In this document: positions 15,000 to 24,178 of the stretch, one piece after another
How the letters are laid out: each line of letters starts with the position of its first letter
How positions within the stretch are numbered: position 1 is the first letter of the stretch
Assembly (NCBI GenBank): GCA_023079485.1
Contig: CM041086.1
Span: 14,082,401-14,146,400 of the forward strand
Length of the DNA: 64,000 bases
Source: Archilochus colubris
Taxonomy: Eukaryota > Chordata > Aves > Apodiformes > Trochilidae
Reading direction: 5' to 3'
Position numbers and translations under genes: made by a program
Notes under the pieces: generated by a model
What the model was told of the DNA's origin: nothing
Database searches by the model: none
What the model saw: only the letters and a program-made list of their open reading frames with translations

Positions 15000-15808
15000 T
15001 GTCCCGGTTTGGGCCAGGATAAAGGTGATTTTCTGTCTTGTACTTTTGCTTTCAGCTAAGTCTCTTGTAAGTAGTTGCTGAAATTAACAGCAAGTTTCTC
15101 AGATAGTGTGTGCTTCTGGGACTGATCACACTCGATGTTTATAGTTACTGCTAGAGACTGGTGTGCAGAGCCAAGGACACTGCTCAGCTCTGAGTAAAAC
15201 TTTTACCCTCCAGAAGGAATAAAGAGATCCCACCTGCAGCCCTGCTTTGGGGAGGAACAGACAAGATAGATGCCAGAATTGACCAAACAGAGTATTCCAT
15301 CCCATATACGTCATACTCAGTATAAATTTGAGGGATCACGAGGGCCAAGCCATGATTTCCTGCTTCCAGCTTCCAGCTGCCTGCCCTTCCTGCCTTTCCT
15401 GCTTCCCTTCCTTCACCCAGCACCCTGGAAGGATTCCATCCACTCCTCTGCCTGTGCTCCTGATCCATTCCAGCCCATATCTGTGTGTTCCTGCCTCCAG
15501 CTCCCAACTGCTGCCGACCCCAGGATTCCAGTCTGGACTTTGCCAGGACTGTCCTGCAGCCTCGGTGGTGATGTGAGAGTTATTGGGAGAGAAGGGGGGA
15601 GGAATGTGGTTTCCATTTTCCTGTATGATTGTATATATTTAGTAATTTTTCTTATTTATAATTACTGTTTCATTAAAGTTGTGTAGTTTAGTTTCCAACC
15701 CATAAGTCTCTCCCCCTTATTCTCTCTCCTTTCTTTATCAAGGAGGAGAGAGAAATTAACAACGTCTGTTACTCGGTTTAATTGCTGGGCCAGTGTTAAA
15801 CTGTGACA
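15000..15808 (+). mobile_element. Solo LTR of an endogenous retrovirus-like element, copy 1
   Basis: This 809-bp element begins TGTC and ends GACA and is flanked by a perfect 5-bp target duplication GTGTC (14995-14999 and 15809-15813). In plus orientation it has a TATA-like TATAAAT (15321-15327), a downstream ATTAAA (15672-15677) and the expected TG...CA ends. No coding internal region lies beside it, so it is a solo LTR left by recombination between the two LTRs of a provirus. A 5-bp duplication is usual for ERVL-like elements in vertebrates, but I cannot name the family. A second, clearly related copy lies at 43521-44316. It is antisense to TENM1. Confidence 0.9.
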
Positions 15809-15857
15809 GTGTCTCAAACAAAAAGCATTATTGAACAAAATAAAATCTCCAGCATAC

Positions 15858-16058
15858 CTGTTGAACAGTCTGAACCTGTCCACTGTGGTTCACAGCTGCA
15901 GACTCCTGTCTCCAGGAGGAACGTCCCATGGCCCGAGCACTGCTCCTGGCAGACAGGAAGGGCTGTCTCACAGTTGACACCACCCCAGCCTGTGGAGCAG
16001 TGACATTCCCCTTGAACGCACACACCGTGGCCAGAGCACATTGGATCCAAGCAGTCCT
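15858..16058 (-). CDS. TENM1: Teneurin-1 internal exon: EGF-like repeats 4 and 5
   Basis: This 201-bp exon (67 codons) is in phase 1 at both ends, from acceptor tttcag (AG at 16060-16059) to donor ACAG|GTATGC (GT at 15857-15856). EGF4 ([14 protein letters not shown], then [16 protein letters not shown]) has six cysteines. EGF5 ([19 protein letters not shown], then [13 protein letters not shown]) has five, with Phe where the third cysteine belongs. This matches the second dimerisation site described for teneurins. The last Thr is followed by a split Glu codon in other vertebrates, so the next exon should begin with the rest of EGF6. I could not find that exon between here and position 1. A solo LTR ends only 49 bp into the downstream intron. 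Confidence 0.97.
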
Positions 16059-19000
16059 CTGAAAAGCAGGGAATATACAACTTAGAGGATAAAATTTGCA
16101 CCTTTCCATGGGTTTCCCAGTGAAATGTGGCACCAGGGATTCAGATTAAGTTGGGGATTTTTGTGCAAATACCCAAACTAAAACGATGTTAACAAACACA
16201 AGGAAAAAATAGTCTGTGCTAAATCTGTGCAAAAGTATAAGCCAAATTCAAGAAAAAAAACCAGCATGTAGATGGTTAGAAAGCTTATGAATCTGCTTGT
16301 CAAGAATAGTGCCAGATTCCCAAGACAGATCTATTGGTCCAGGTCAGTGAAGTCTGTGCTTCAGTAGAAGGGCTGGGGAAGAGCTGGAGCAATTAATAAT
16401 TATTTCTAGAATTGTGCACTGTGTTTTCATTTGGGTATTTGTGCTCTATATTGTATTTACATCTGGGAAAAGAAAGATTTACTCTTTCATCTTCCTGTAG
16501 AAAGCCGTCTCTAGAGCTGAAAATTTGATACAAAAGAAATGGCCACCCACTAACCCTGAGCAGTGAATCTCTGACTGATGCTTGCTGTAAAAAAGTCTCA
16601 TCCAATCCTGAAAAGTATGTGCTGGGCAATTGCAGATAATGAACAGATTCATAAAAGTCATAACGTACTGATGAACAATTTGCAAACAGACAAAGAGCTA
16701 AATTTGTACTCAATTTGGATTAAACTATTCTTAGTGAAAAATTCAGGAGCTCTGCACAAGAATTTAAATCAGCTGCTTAGTCCTGTATAATCAGCATGTT
16801 CTTTCATAAAGCCCCAGCATTTCTGCAAGCAGAACACAGCCTGTCTTTGCTGGGGACTGCAGGAAGGCTGCAGAGCTAATGAGAAATTTGGGGGGTTCCA
16901 GCCTGGGAAAAAGCCAAAAGCTCCTTCATGTAAGATCATGCTTCAGGCTCATGTTAAAGAGGCATTTTGGAAGTTCTTATATGTGTTTTTTTAAGTATCA
17001 GCACAAGTACTGTTTTGATAATTAAACTATAAACAGAGTATTCTGTGCTGCCCAACTGAAGAGATGCTCTGCTTCAGAAAGGGAAGACCAAATATTTCAG
17101 AAATAGAGATTAATGGCCTCCAGTTCACAGGACTTTTGACCTAAGAATAAAGAAGTGATGCTTTATCTTTTGAGCTACTATGCCACCAATTTCAAGATCT
17201 TATTTCAAGATTTATTCTGTATTTTTTTTTCAGCTTTCCAGCCTTGTGCACAGCACAATGTAATACTGAAAGAGGGGAATTGGTGTTTCTGGACAATGCC
17301 TGTCTTGCTAAGCAGAGGACAAAAATACTCAGCATTTTTCTCTTATCCTGAGACAGCTCTCTATTTTGCTGATCTTTGGAAATGAATCCAGTGAAGTCCA
17401 TAAATAGTTTAAAAAGTATCACTCACTTTAGTAGTGATAATCTGACAGGATGAATTCAAAGGATAAATACCACGTAGCTACGGGTGTTCCCTGGATAGTA
17501 CATCTGTTACTGTGTCTGCTGTGTCAACAATACTGCTTCAGTCCTGAACTCATATATACATAGAATAATCCCATATGTATTCCTGCCAGAATTACTTCCA
17601 CTACTCCACAAGTTATGTTGTACAATACAGTAAACTGAACAGTTGTGTCATGTGTCATTGTTCCAATATAGCCCCAGTGTGCTTGGTTGCATGGGTTTGT
17701 TTCATACAGCCCAATTCTAATTCTACCTTTAAAAAGAAAATTAAATATGTCTCTCACTTTAAAAATACAGTATATTCACACTCTTAGTTTCAATAGCTGT
17801 CTGAGTACATTTATCTCTATTTTTTTCAGCCATTTTGCAGGACCATGTTATGGTAAAGAAACAAAGGATCTGAAACAGCAGCTCCCCTCTCACCAGCTAC
17901 AGGCTTGTTCAGCATCATGGTCTCAGTGAGCCAATCTGTGTAGCATTTGCTTTTTCTCATATAGGTTTTCTTGGATTTTTTGGTCTATTTCTGAACCTAC
18001 CAACAACTGAGTATGTCAGAAGCATTTTCTTGATCCTCCCTTTAAAAATCATATCAGGCATGTCAAATCCATCAAATCAGTCCTGGACATTTTTCTGACA
18101 AGCGAATTCAAGCCACATAAAAAGCCTCCTCTGTGCACTATTCAAAAGAATTACCTAAAATCTACATAGCAGGAAGCCCCAAATATGCAGTCAAAAGCTT
18201 CAGGCTAAGAGGGTTAGTAGAAAAATCATCAGATCAGGGCAAGCATGAAGGAGAGTTCTGCTTCCCAAGGCTATGCAGAGGGGAAGACAGTCAAAGCTGG
18301 TGAGCTATCTCAGAAAAGCCAGCAGGCAAAACCCAACTGCTTTCTACAGATGAGGGAAGATATTTTCTTCACAGAAAAATCTAGGATGTAACAAAATGAA
18401 GGAAGGGAAAAGCTGATTAAAATCTGCTGATTACTTTGGAGAACTACCACATCATATTTTGTTTAAATGATCTTCTGACTGTGTTGCCATCAGTTTATGC
18501 CAAGCCTGCCCAGGATCTGTGACAGGGTGTGCTAAGGGACTGAGGGCACTGAGAGCAAGGAGGCCTGGGGACACCAGCCACCCATCCTGAAACAAGTGTC
18601 TGGAGCCTAGGAGAAGAAAAGTGGAGACAAATATAACAAGATGGTCTCACAACTTCATCAAAAAAAAAAAAAAAAAAAAAAGGAATCCTTGCTTGCTGGG
18701 ATGTTTTCTAGAACACTTCTGGAGGACTGAGAACATGCTGCTTGCTGAAAAGCAAAAACTTCCAGACATTTTTGTTCTTTCTGCTGAGATTTAGTGGAGG
18801 GAGGGAACTGCAACCATCCAAGAACTACAGTTCTCCTGAACTGAAAGAGCAACTGAGCATTTCAGAGGACTGCCCATACTACAGTTGGTAGATAGTCTTA
18901 TTAGGCAACATTAAATAATTTTAATCCTTTAGAATTAAAATGTGAATCTTGGAAACTATGTGATCAGTTGCCACTGACTGTCACTGAGACCTGAATGCCT

Positions 19001-19186
19001 TTACATCTCATAATTTTTTATTTAATGTTTCTTTCTGTGAGACAGTAAGGATGCTTTTGAGCAGAGCAATACTGCTGCACAGTAAGCTTCTCACACTGAA
19101 GTGAGTTCTTAGCTACCTTAAAACAGGTTTGGACATTAAAGAAAAACACCAACCCCCCTATCTGTAGAGAGGGAAACTTCACAAAC
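16059..19186 (-). other. TENM1: TENM1 intron between EGF2-3 and EGF4-5 exons
   Basis: This 3.1-kb intron has GT at 19186-19185 and AG at 16060-16059. It contains a 22-A tract but no recognised transposon or exon. Confidence 0.9.
18660..18681. repeat. Poly(A) tract
   Basis: A run of 22 A in the intron between the EGF4-5 and EGF2-3 exons, about 0.5 kb downstream of the EGF2-3 donor in transcript direction. No attached retroposon body is recognised. Confidence 0.9.
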
Positions 19187-19381
19187 CTTCTTCACAAATC
19201 TCTCCTTTGTATCCAGGGACACAGATGCAGACCCCCATGATACAAGTGCCATGGCCAAAGCAGGTTGGATCAATGCATTGCTCTTCTGGAACATCACACT
19301 CAGGTCCCTTCCATCCATTGCGACACACACAGTGACCCTTCTCATATTCTCCATTTCCACTGCACAGCACTGGACAGGAAT
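19187..19381 (-). CDS. TENM1: Teneurin-1 internal exon: EGF-like repeats 2 and 3
   Basis: This 195-bp exon (65 codons) is in phase 1 at both ends, from acceptor cttcag (AG at 19383-19382) to donor GAAG|GTTTGT (GT at 19186-19185). It encodes two EGF-like repeats. The first starts [18 protein letters not shown] and has only five cysteines, with Tyr at the position of the third. The second ([15 protein letters not shown], then [16 protein letters not shown]) has all six. In teneurins the second EGF repeat is known to lack one cysteine, leaving an unpaired one that forms an intermolecular disulfide and makes the receptor a covalent dimer. The donor +3 to +6 bases (TTGT) are a weaker match than at neighbouring exons. 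Confidence 0.97.
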
Positions 19382-20420
19382 CTGAAGAAGGCAGATTGAC
19401 CTTTTAAATGTATTCACATATTTACACAGCTTAACTTTTATTATATTTATCACTCTGTAAAATTGCATTTCCACTCCAGCCCCTCCTAACCCTCCCTTTG
19501 ATTTGAGAGTTGTGACAATCTGAAGTTTTAGAACCAGGTAGGGCAGCAGTAATACAATGTCCTCCTCTCCTCAGGCTGTTTCACCAGTAAACTTTCAATT
19601 TGACCTGAAATGGGATAGCTTAGAAGATAAAAATAATTTCCTCCCCTTGACTGGCCTCTGCAGATGTGCTTATGATTTGCAGTAAGATTAATATTTTTTC
19701 CTCTGTGAACTGAAGGAAGATACTGCCCTTTTCTTCTAAGCAGACTTGACATTACTGAAGTTTTAGTCATTACTGATCTGCTTGTAAAGCAGTGATGTGT
19801 AAGCTTAATTTTACAATCCAGTATCAATTTCTGAACCAATCAAGGTCTTAAAAAAACAATCCTAAATCTGAGAAAACACTGGAAAAAAGAGAACTTCCAG
19901 ACATCACATGTAGTAGATGATGGATAGCACGAACACAAATACCTGAACCAGAAATAAGTGCACTTTACAATCTTTTTAGAATGTCTTTTTTTCCCCAAAT
20001 GCTGGAAAGCAGCCTCTAAACTGCATTAGGTTTCTTTTCTACACCCTACTTAAGAAAAGGATTTTTCCTTTCCAAAAAGCATTTGACTGACTTGTGCAAT
20101 TTTCTCCAAAGTGAAACTGTTACTTTTAAATAACAGAAAACATTATGCTAAGCAAAGGCACTTATTAAAAAAATTATTTATAGTCACACAGTGGATGCAA
20201 AGAGAAATCTATTAACTATGAAAGTCAGGGAGAGAGAAATGGTTGCTGCATCTTAGATCAAGTCCAGCAAAGAGAAACACTACATGTGTCTTTATCTGAC
20301 ATCTGGCTGGAAAAAGGAATGTAATCTCCTTTAATCACTTTGAATCTTTGCAAGCCCAGCAGTCACACATCATGATCATGAGCTCTGTCATGCACCGTGG
20401 GTCACTTAATATGAGATTAC
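19382..20420 (-). other. TENM1: TENM1 intron between EGF1 and EGF2-3 exons
   Basis: This 1.0-kb phase-1 intron has GT at 20420-20419 and AG at 19383-19382. Nothing else is recognised in it. Confidence 0.9.
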
Positions 20421-20522
20421 CTTTTGCACAATCAGGACCAAGGAATCCTGGGAAACAGTGGCAGTGCCCCGAGATACATTCTCCATTCCCATTGCAATTA
20501 GTAGAGCAGTCATCCAGGACTT
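20421..20522 (-). CDS. TENM1: Teneurin-1 internal exon: EGF-like repeat 1
   Basis: This short 102-bp exon is in phase 1 at both ends. It encodes the end of the linker (EVLDD) and one complete EGF-like repeat with six cysteines in the teneurin spacing ([18 protein letters not shown], then FPGFLGPDC). The acceptor is aaacag (AG at 20524-20523) and the donor AAAAG|GTAATC (GT at 20420-20419). It was found by reading the sequence directly, because it is too short to appear as a long open frame. Tenascin-type EGF repeats like this form the stalk that separates the membrane from the large C-terminal domains. Confidence 0.94.
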
Positions 20523-22336
20523 CTGTTTATTCAGAGAGTTGTGCACAAAGAAAAATACAAACTGGTTAAATTTGAAATGAATGGCATCTTCACCTCACTC
20601 TGCAGGACACAGCACAACATACAAATTGATGCAGAAGCAGTAAAAAGGCCCATTTTCATTCATAGGGAGCATAAAACAAAATTCCTGTTCAACCCGCTTA
20701 CAAATATTAGATTTTGTCTTGACAGCTTTGAGATAATGCCTGCATCATTTATACCACACCAAAAAGCTTTCAAAGTAAGTGTTCATGTAAAATTTACCAC
20801 CATTAAAAGCACTGCAAGAACCAGAGTATTTGCTTTAAAATCTTCACCTTAAACATTTCCTTTTATTGCCAAAGTAATTTGTTTGAAACCTGTTTATAGC
20901 CTAAATTCCCTTTATGGTGTTCAGATGAACTTTGTGCATTTTGAATTCCTTGGAGGAGGGGAGGATTTCCACCTCAATAACAATCAGATGAAAAAGGTTT
21001 AAGGATGCCAACTTGTACTGTGGCTTTCCCTGCTCCCCTCTGTAAGACCCAGTCTGTTCTCACTGACCAGAGAAAGGATGAACAATTTTTTCACCAAATG
21101 TAAAATGAACCAAACCACAGCATTTAATTTAATTTTTTCTTTTTTTTTGAGGCAATACACTGTGAAGTGTTGAACTATTGGTTAAACCTTCCTGTATAAA
21201 CACTGCTCTCTTACAGTAGAAATAAACAAGGGGGAGGTATTTGGATTCTGATCTGAACTGGAGTCTGGCCAGGTTTGTGCTATTCATACAGGATCACAAG
21301 ATGCTTCACAAATTGCTTAAGTATTATTTTCTCATGTTTCATTGAAGAATGGCATTTTTTTCTGGCTTGTAAAACACTAACTTTTCCAAACAGAGTAAAT
21401 ACGAACTTTAAAACAAAAAAGCAATTGCAATTGTATCTCAGTCTCTAAAGGATTTTTTTGCAAGTCCTTCAAAATCTTGGTATTTGAATCATACTCTCCT
21501 GCTCTGCAAGGTGTTTACCATCAAGCAAAAATAGCACCCAATTGCTCTAAGGAGCAGATGGCATGTCCATTACTAGTAAAGACATCTTGCTAAACATATG
21601 GTAGAACAGGTTAACTAAAGGGCATAGTGGTTAAAATCTTGCAGCAAACCAACACTGTCATAAATACAACACTTTGCAAAGCTTAATATAAATTCCAAAG
21701 AAACCCTACGTGTGGGCACTGCTCACTAACAACACCTGGAGTTGAAAATATTTGCCACCTGTATATGTTAAAAGGTAGCAGTGAGTTGATACACCACCTC
21801 CAGGATACTTTCCTGTATTTGCCTTCTGTTTTCCAAAGAAAATGGTGCATTTGAATAATTGTACACAACAATGGCATCCATCCATCAGACAACAATCACA
21901 AACAAATCCAGAAAATCTGCCTTTCTGATTTTCTAAGGGATTAGAATACTGAAAATAAGAACCTAAAGTCTGGATAATTTTTGTAGGATTTATGGTTCCC
22001 ATGTAAATAGAGAAGGCAGACAATCTCTTTCAGTTTCAGCAAGACAACACCAGAAATTAGTCAAGCATTTAAGCTACCCTATAAAGAAAATCTTACCTCA
22101 CATGAAAACCACACACTTGATTTTATAGCATCTATCTTAAATACAGAAATGTTGCTACATGTCTAATATTGGGAAAAAAGCCCAGTTTCCCCAACGAGCT
22201 TAATCAAAGTAAGCTGAAATAAAACATCTTTAAAAGAATACTTATAAGAAATGAAAATCAAGGTCAATCATTTCTTTGTAAATACACCTTTGGAATGCAA
22301 CAATCAGAATAACAATCTCATTGTAACTGGTCTTAC
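20523..22336 (-). other. TENM1: TENM1 intron before the EGF1 exon
   Basis: This 1.8-kb phase-1 intron has GT at 22336-22335 and AG at 20524-20523. It contains short homopolymer runs only. Confidence 0.9.
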
Positions 22337-22547
22337 CAATGGCTGTAGTTAGTACAAACACTTGCTCCACTTTCTTTCCATCATTGTAGAATGCCATGTG
22401 CCAAGCTCCTTGATCCATGTACTCAATGAAACCTGTCTCTTGCAGTGAAGTTAAGATCAGATTTCTGGGACTTTGCTGAGGCTCCTCTGAGCTTTTTGGT
22501 TCCTGTTTAATCAACTGTTTTCCGTCCATCAGTTTCACAAAATCGAA
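22337..22547 (-). CDS. TENM1: Teneurin-1 internal exon: linker before EGF1
   Basis: This 211-bp exon runs from phase 0 to phase 1, from acceptor tttcag (AG at 22549-22548) to donor ATTG|GTAAGA (GT at 22336-22335). It encodes FDFVKLMDGKQLIKQEPKS, a short variable acidic/glutamine-rich stretch, then the well-conserved NLILTSLQETGFIEYMDQG and a tail ending FVLTTAI just before EGF1. In teneurins this region is the last part of the extracellular linker. The stretch SEEPQQS differs from what I remember of mammalian TENM1, while both sides match closely, so it is probably a fast-evolving loop. The phase-0 start fits the phase-0 end of the exon at 23979-24178. Confidence 0.95.
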
Positions 22548-23978
22548 CTGAAATAATAATGAGAAAAAATTAACCACCTCACTAATTTTCATGAGTCTAC
22601 TCTGCATGTCTCATCCAAACAGGAATATCAAGTTGAAATCTTAAGAGGAATTGCCTGACTGACCAAGTAGTCACCCATGTGGACAGCAATTGCATAACCT
22701 CATCTATTAAGCTTCAGTTTCCATATAAAAAGCATCAGGGTAGGTCAGAAATCTGGCATCAAAACTTGCTGTTTGTTATGGCAGGGTAAATCAGACCAGC
22801 TGCACCATATAAAGCAGATTTACTTCAAAAATTACTTCTCTTTAATGGGAGTAATTCAAAAATTCCCAAGCTGTAGTGCTTAAGTTATGCAGTAATTAAT
22901 CTTAAATGCCAAGAACATATTAAAGACCCTACAGTTAAATAGCAGATTTTTAAATGTTTTTCCCTTAGTATCAATATTGTATATCAAGACCTAAATGTAC
23001 TTTTAAAAAAAATTGATTTGATTAATGCAAGTAAGTATTTATTTTTTTATATGGAAGTTCTTAATACCTGACCAAGCTGATATGGATAATTTTAAGACCA
23101 GTTAACATCAAATAATCAAAAAATGCAAACCTTCCTATGATTCCCCAATCAAGAAATGTTTATATGTCTTTAGGTTTTTCTAGACAGTCTGATTTTCAGT
23201 ATAGTTCATCTTCAGCTCAACTGTTTACCCAGCTTCAATTCAAGCCAATAGAAGTTAAAAGAGATTATTTCAAAGTTCAAAACTTTAGTAAATAGTTTTT
23301 GATGCTAGGCTAGATGATCTCCAGAGGTCCCTTCTAAACCATCTTTCCATAATTCCATATATAATTTTATCACACTTCATGGAGTGTGATCCTGCTGTAA
23401 GAAAGCAGAAAAAGCTATTATCCATAGAAATGACAGCTTGATGTGCCAAATACATTAAGCCTAAAGAAAAAGCTGAATGTGACCAGCTATATCACATATT
23501 CTTACTGCTTAGCTAGGTTTTCTCTTGCAAAATCTCTAGGAATAAACACTCAAAAATAATCTTCATATCAGAAACCAGAAACAGCTTTTTTGTTCTGTTC
23601 TATTTACTCTTCATAGTGACTATGTAAGCTGTTTGTTTTGAGGAAATCTTAAAAAGATCAAAGGATTTTCCAATCATCTGCTACTTCATCCCACTGCTGC
23701 TGCAAAGAAGATGCTGAAGCTACCCAGCAGTGCAGTGTGTCACCTGTCCAGCCTCCCAGACAGTCCCATCTCAGGGTTCCCAACTGGTGACCTTTCTGGT
23801 ATAGTGCTGTCCTTTCTTTGAGAGATCATGGCTGGAAGGAAGAGCTAGACCTCAGTAAAAGAAAGGAGTAAAAAGATTGCTTTTTGTGGTTACAGCCAGT
23901 CCCTTTGCATTGGGAACATTCGCATCCACTGCTGCTGGAAAACATAAGCATGACACAATTAGGATTACTGCTAATTAC
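22548..23978 (-). other. TENM1: TENM1 intron between the two linker exons
   Basis: This 1.4-kb phase-0 intron is the only phase-0 junction in the window. It contains a 65-bp CR1 remnant at 23298-23362. Confidence 0.9.
23298..23362 (+). mobile_element. CR1 LINE remnant, 3' end only
   Basis: The words ctaggctagatgatctccag, aggtcccttctaaacc and a decayed ccataattccata follow the order of the CR1 3' end in plus orientation. About 65 bp remain. It lies 0.6 kb from the exon at 23979-24178. Confidence 0.7.
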
Positions 23979-24178
23979 CTGAGTGTGAGTTGGTGGAATG
24001 TTTCTTCTGCCATAAATTCCCAGCAGAGAATCCTTTGCCAGTGAAACATTGAATTTCAGGTACACGGGGTGGTGTATGGTGATCTGAAAGCGCCAGAATA
24101 AACCCGGGGGGATCGTCTGCATCACTTGGGCTCCAATCTCAATTTCTCCAGTGTCTATGGCCCAGCCTTTCTGAAATA
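23979..24178 (-). CDS. TENM1: Teneurin-1 internal exon: extracellular linker with N-glycosylation sequon
   Basis: This 200-bp exon runs from phase 1 to phase 0. The first two bases complete a Val, followed by [20 protein letters not shown], then [21 protein letters not shown], the sequon Asn-Val-Ser (24050-24042), and a tail ending NIPPTHTQ at donor CAG|GTAATT (GT at 23978-23977). The acceptor was chosen at AG 24180-24179 because it restores the Val-Phe-Gln expected in TENM1. A second, better-looking tttcag ends 8 bases further in and would break the frame. The segment is a conserved vertebrate teneurin linker between the membrane and EGF1. Its fold is not obvious from the sequence, and I see no convincing furin site in it. 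Confidence 0.95.

Larger units (their letters stand above)
1..15857 (-). other. TENM1: TENM1 intron downstream of the EGF4-5 exon (partial)
   Basis: This intron sequence continues past the window start. It contains the CR1 fragment near 1 kb, a 16-bp tandem duplication at 5760, a poly(T) tract and solo LTR copy 1. I scanned the minus strand for the cysteine-rich exon expected next (EGF6 onward) and saw no candidate, so it is probably before position 1. No other gene, RNA gene or regulatory site can be supported; the open frames present are short and lack any recognisable family. Confidence 0.75.

Noticed and set aside
15126..15314. Minus-strand open frame shared with 43577-43840
   Set aside because: It is shared because both copies are the same LTR. 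It is antisense to the element and shows no protein family.
19136..19474. 112-codon minus-strand frame over the EGF2-3 exon
   Set aside because: It is an alternative frame of the true exon. The true frame gives the EGF cysteine pattern.
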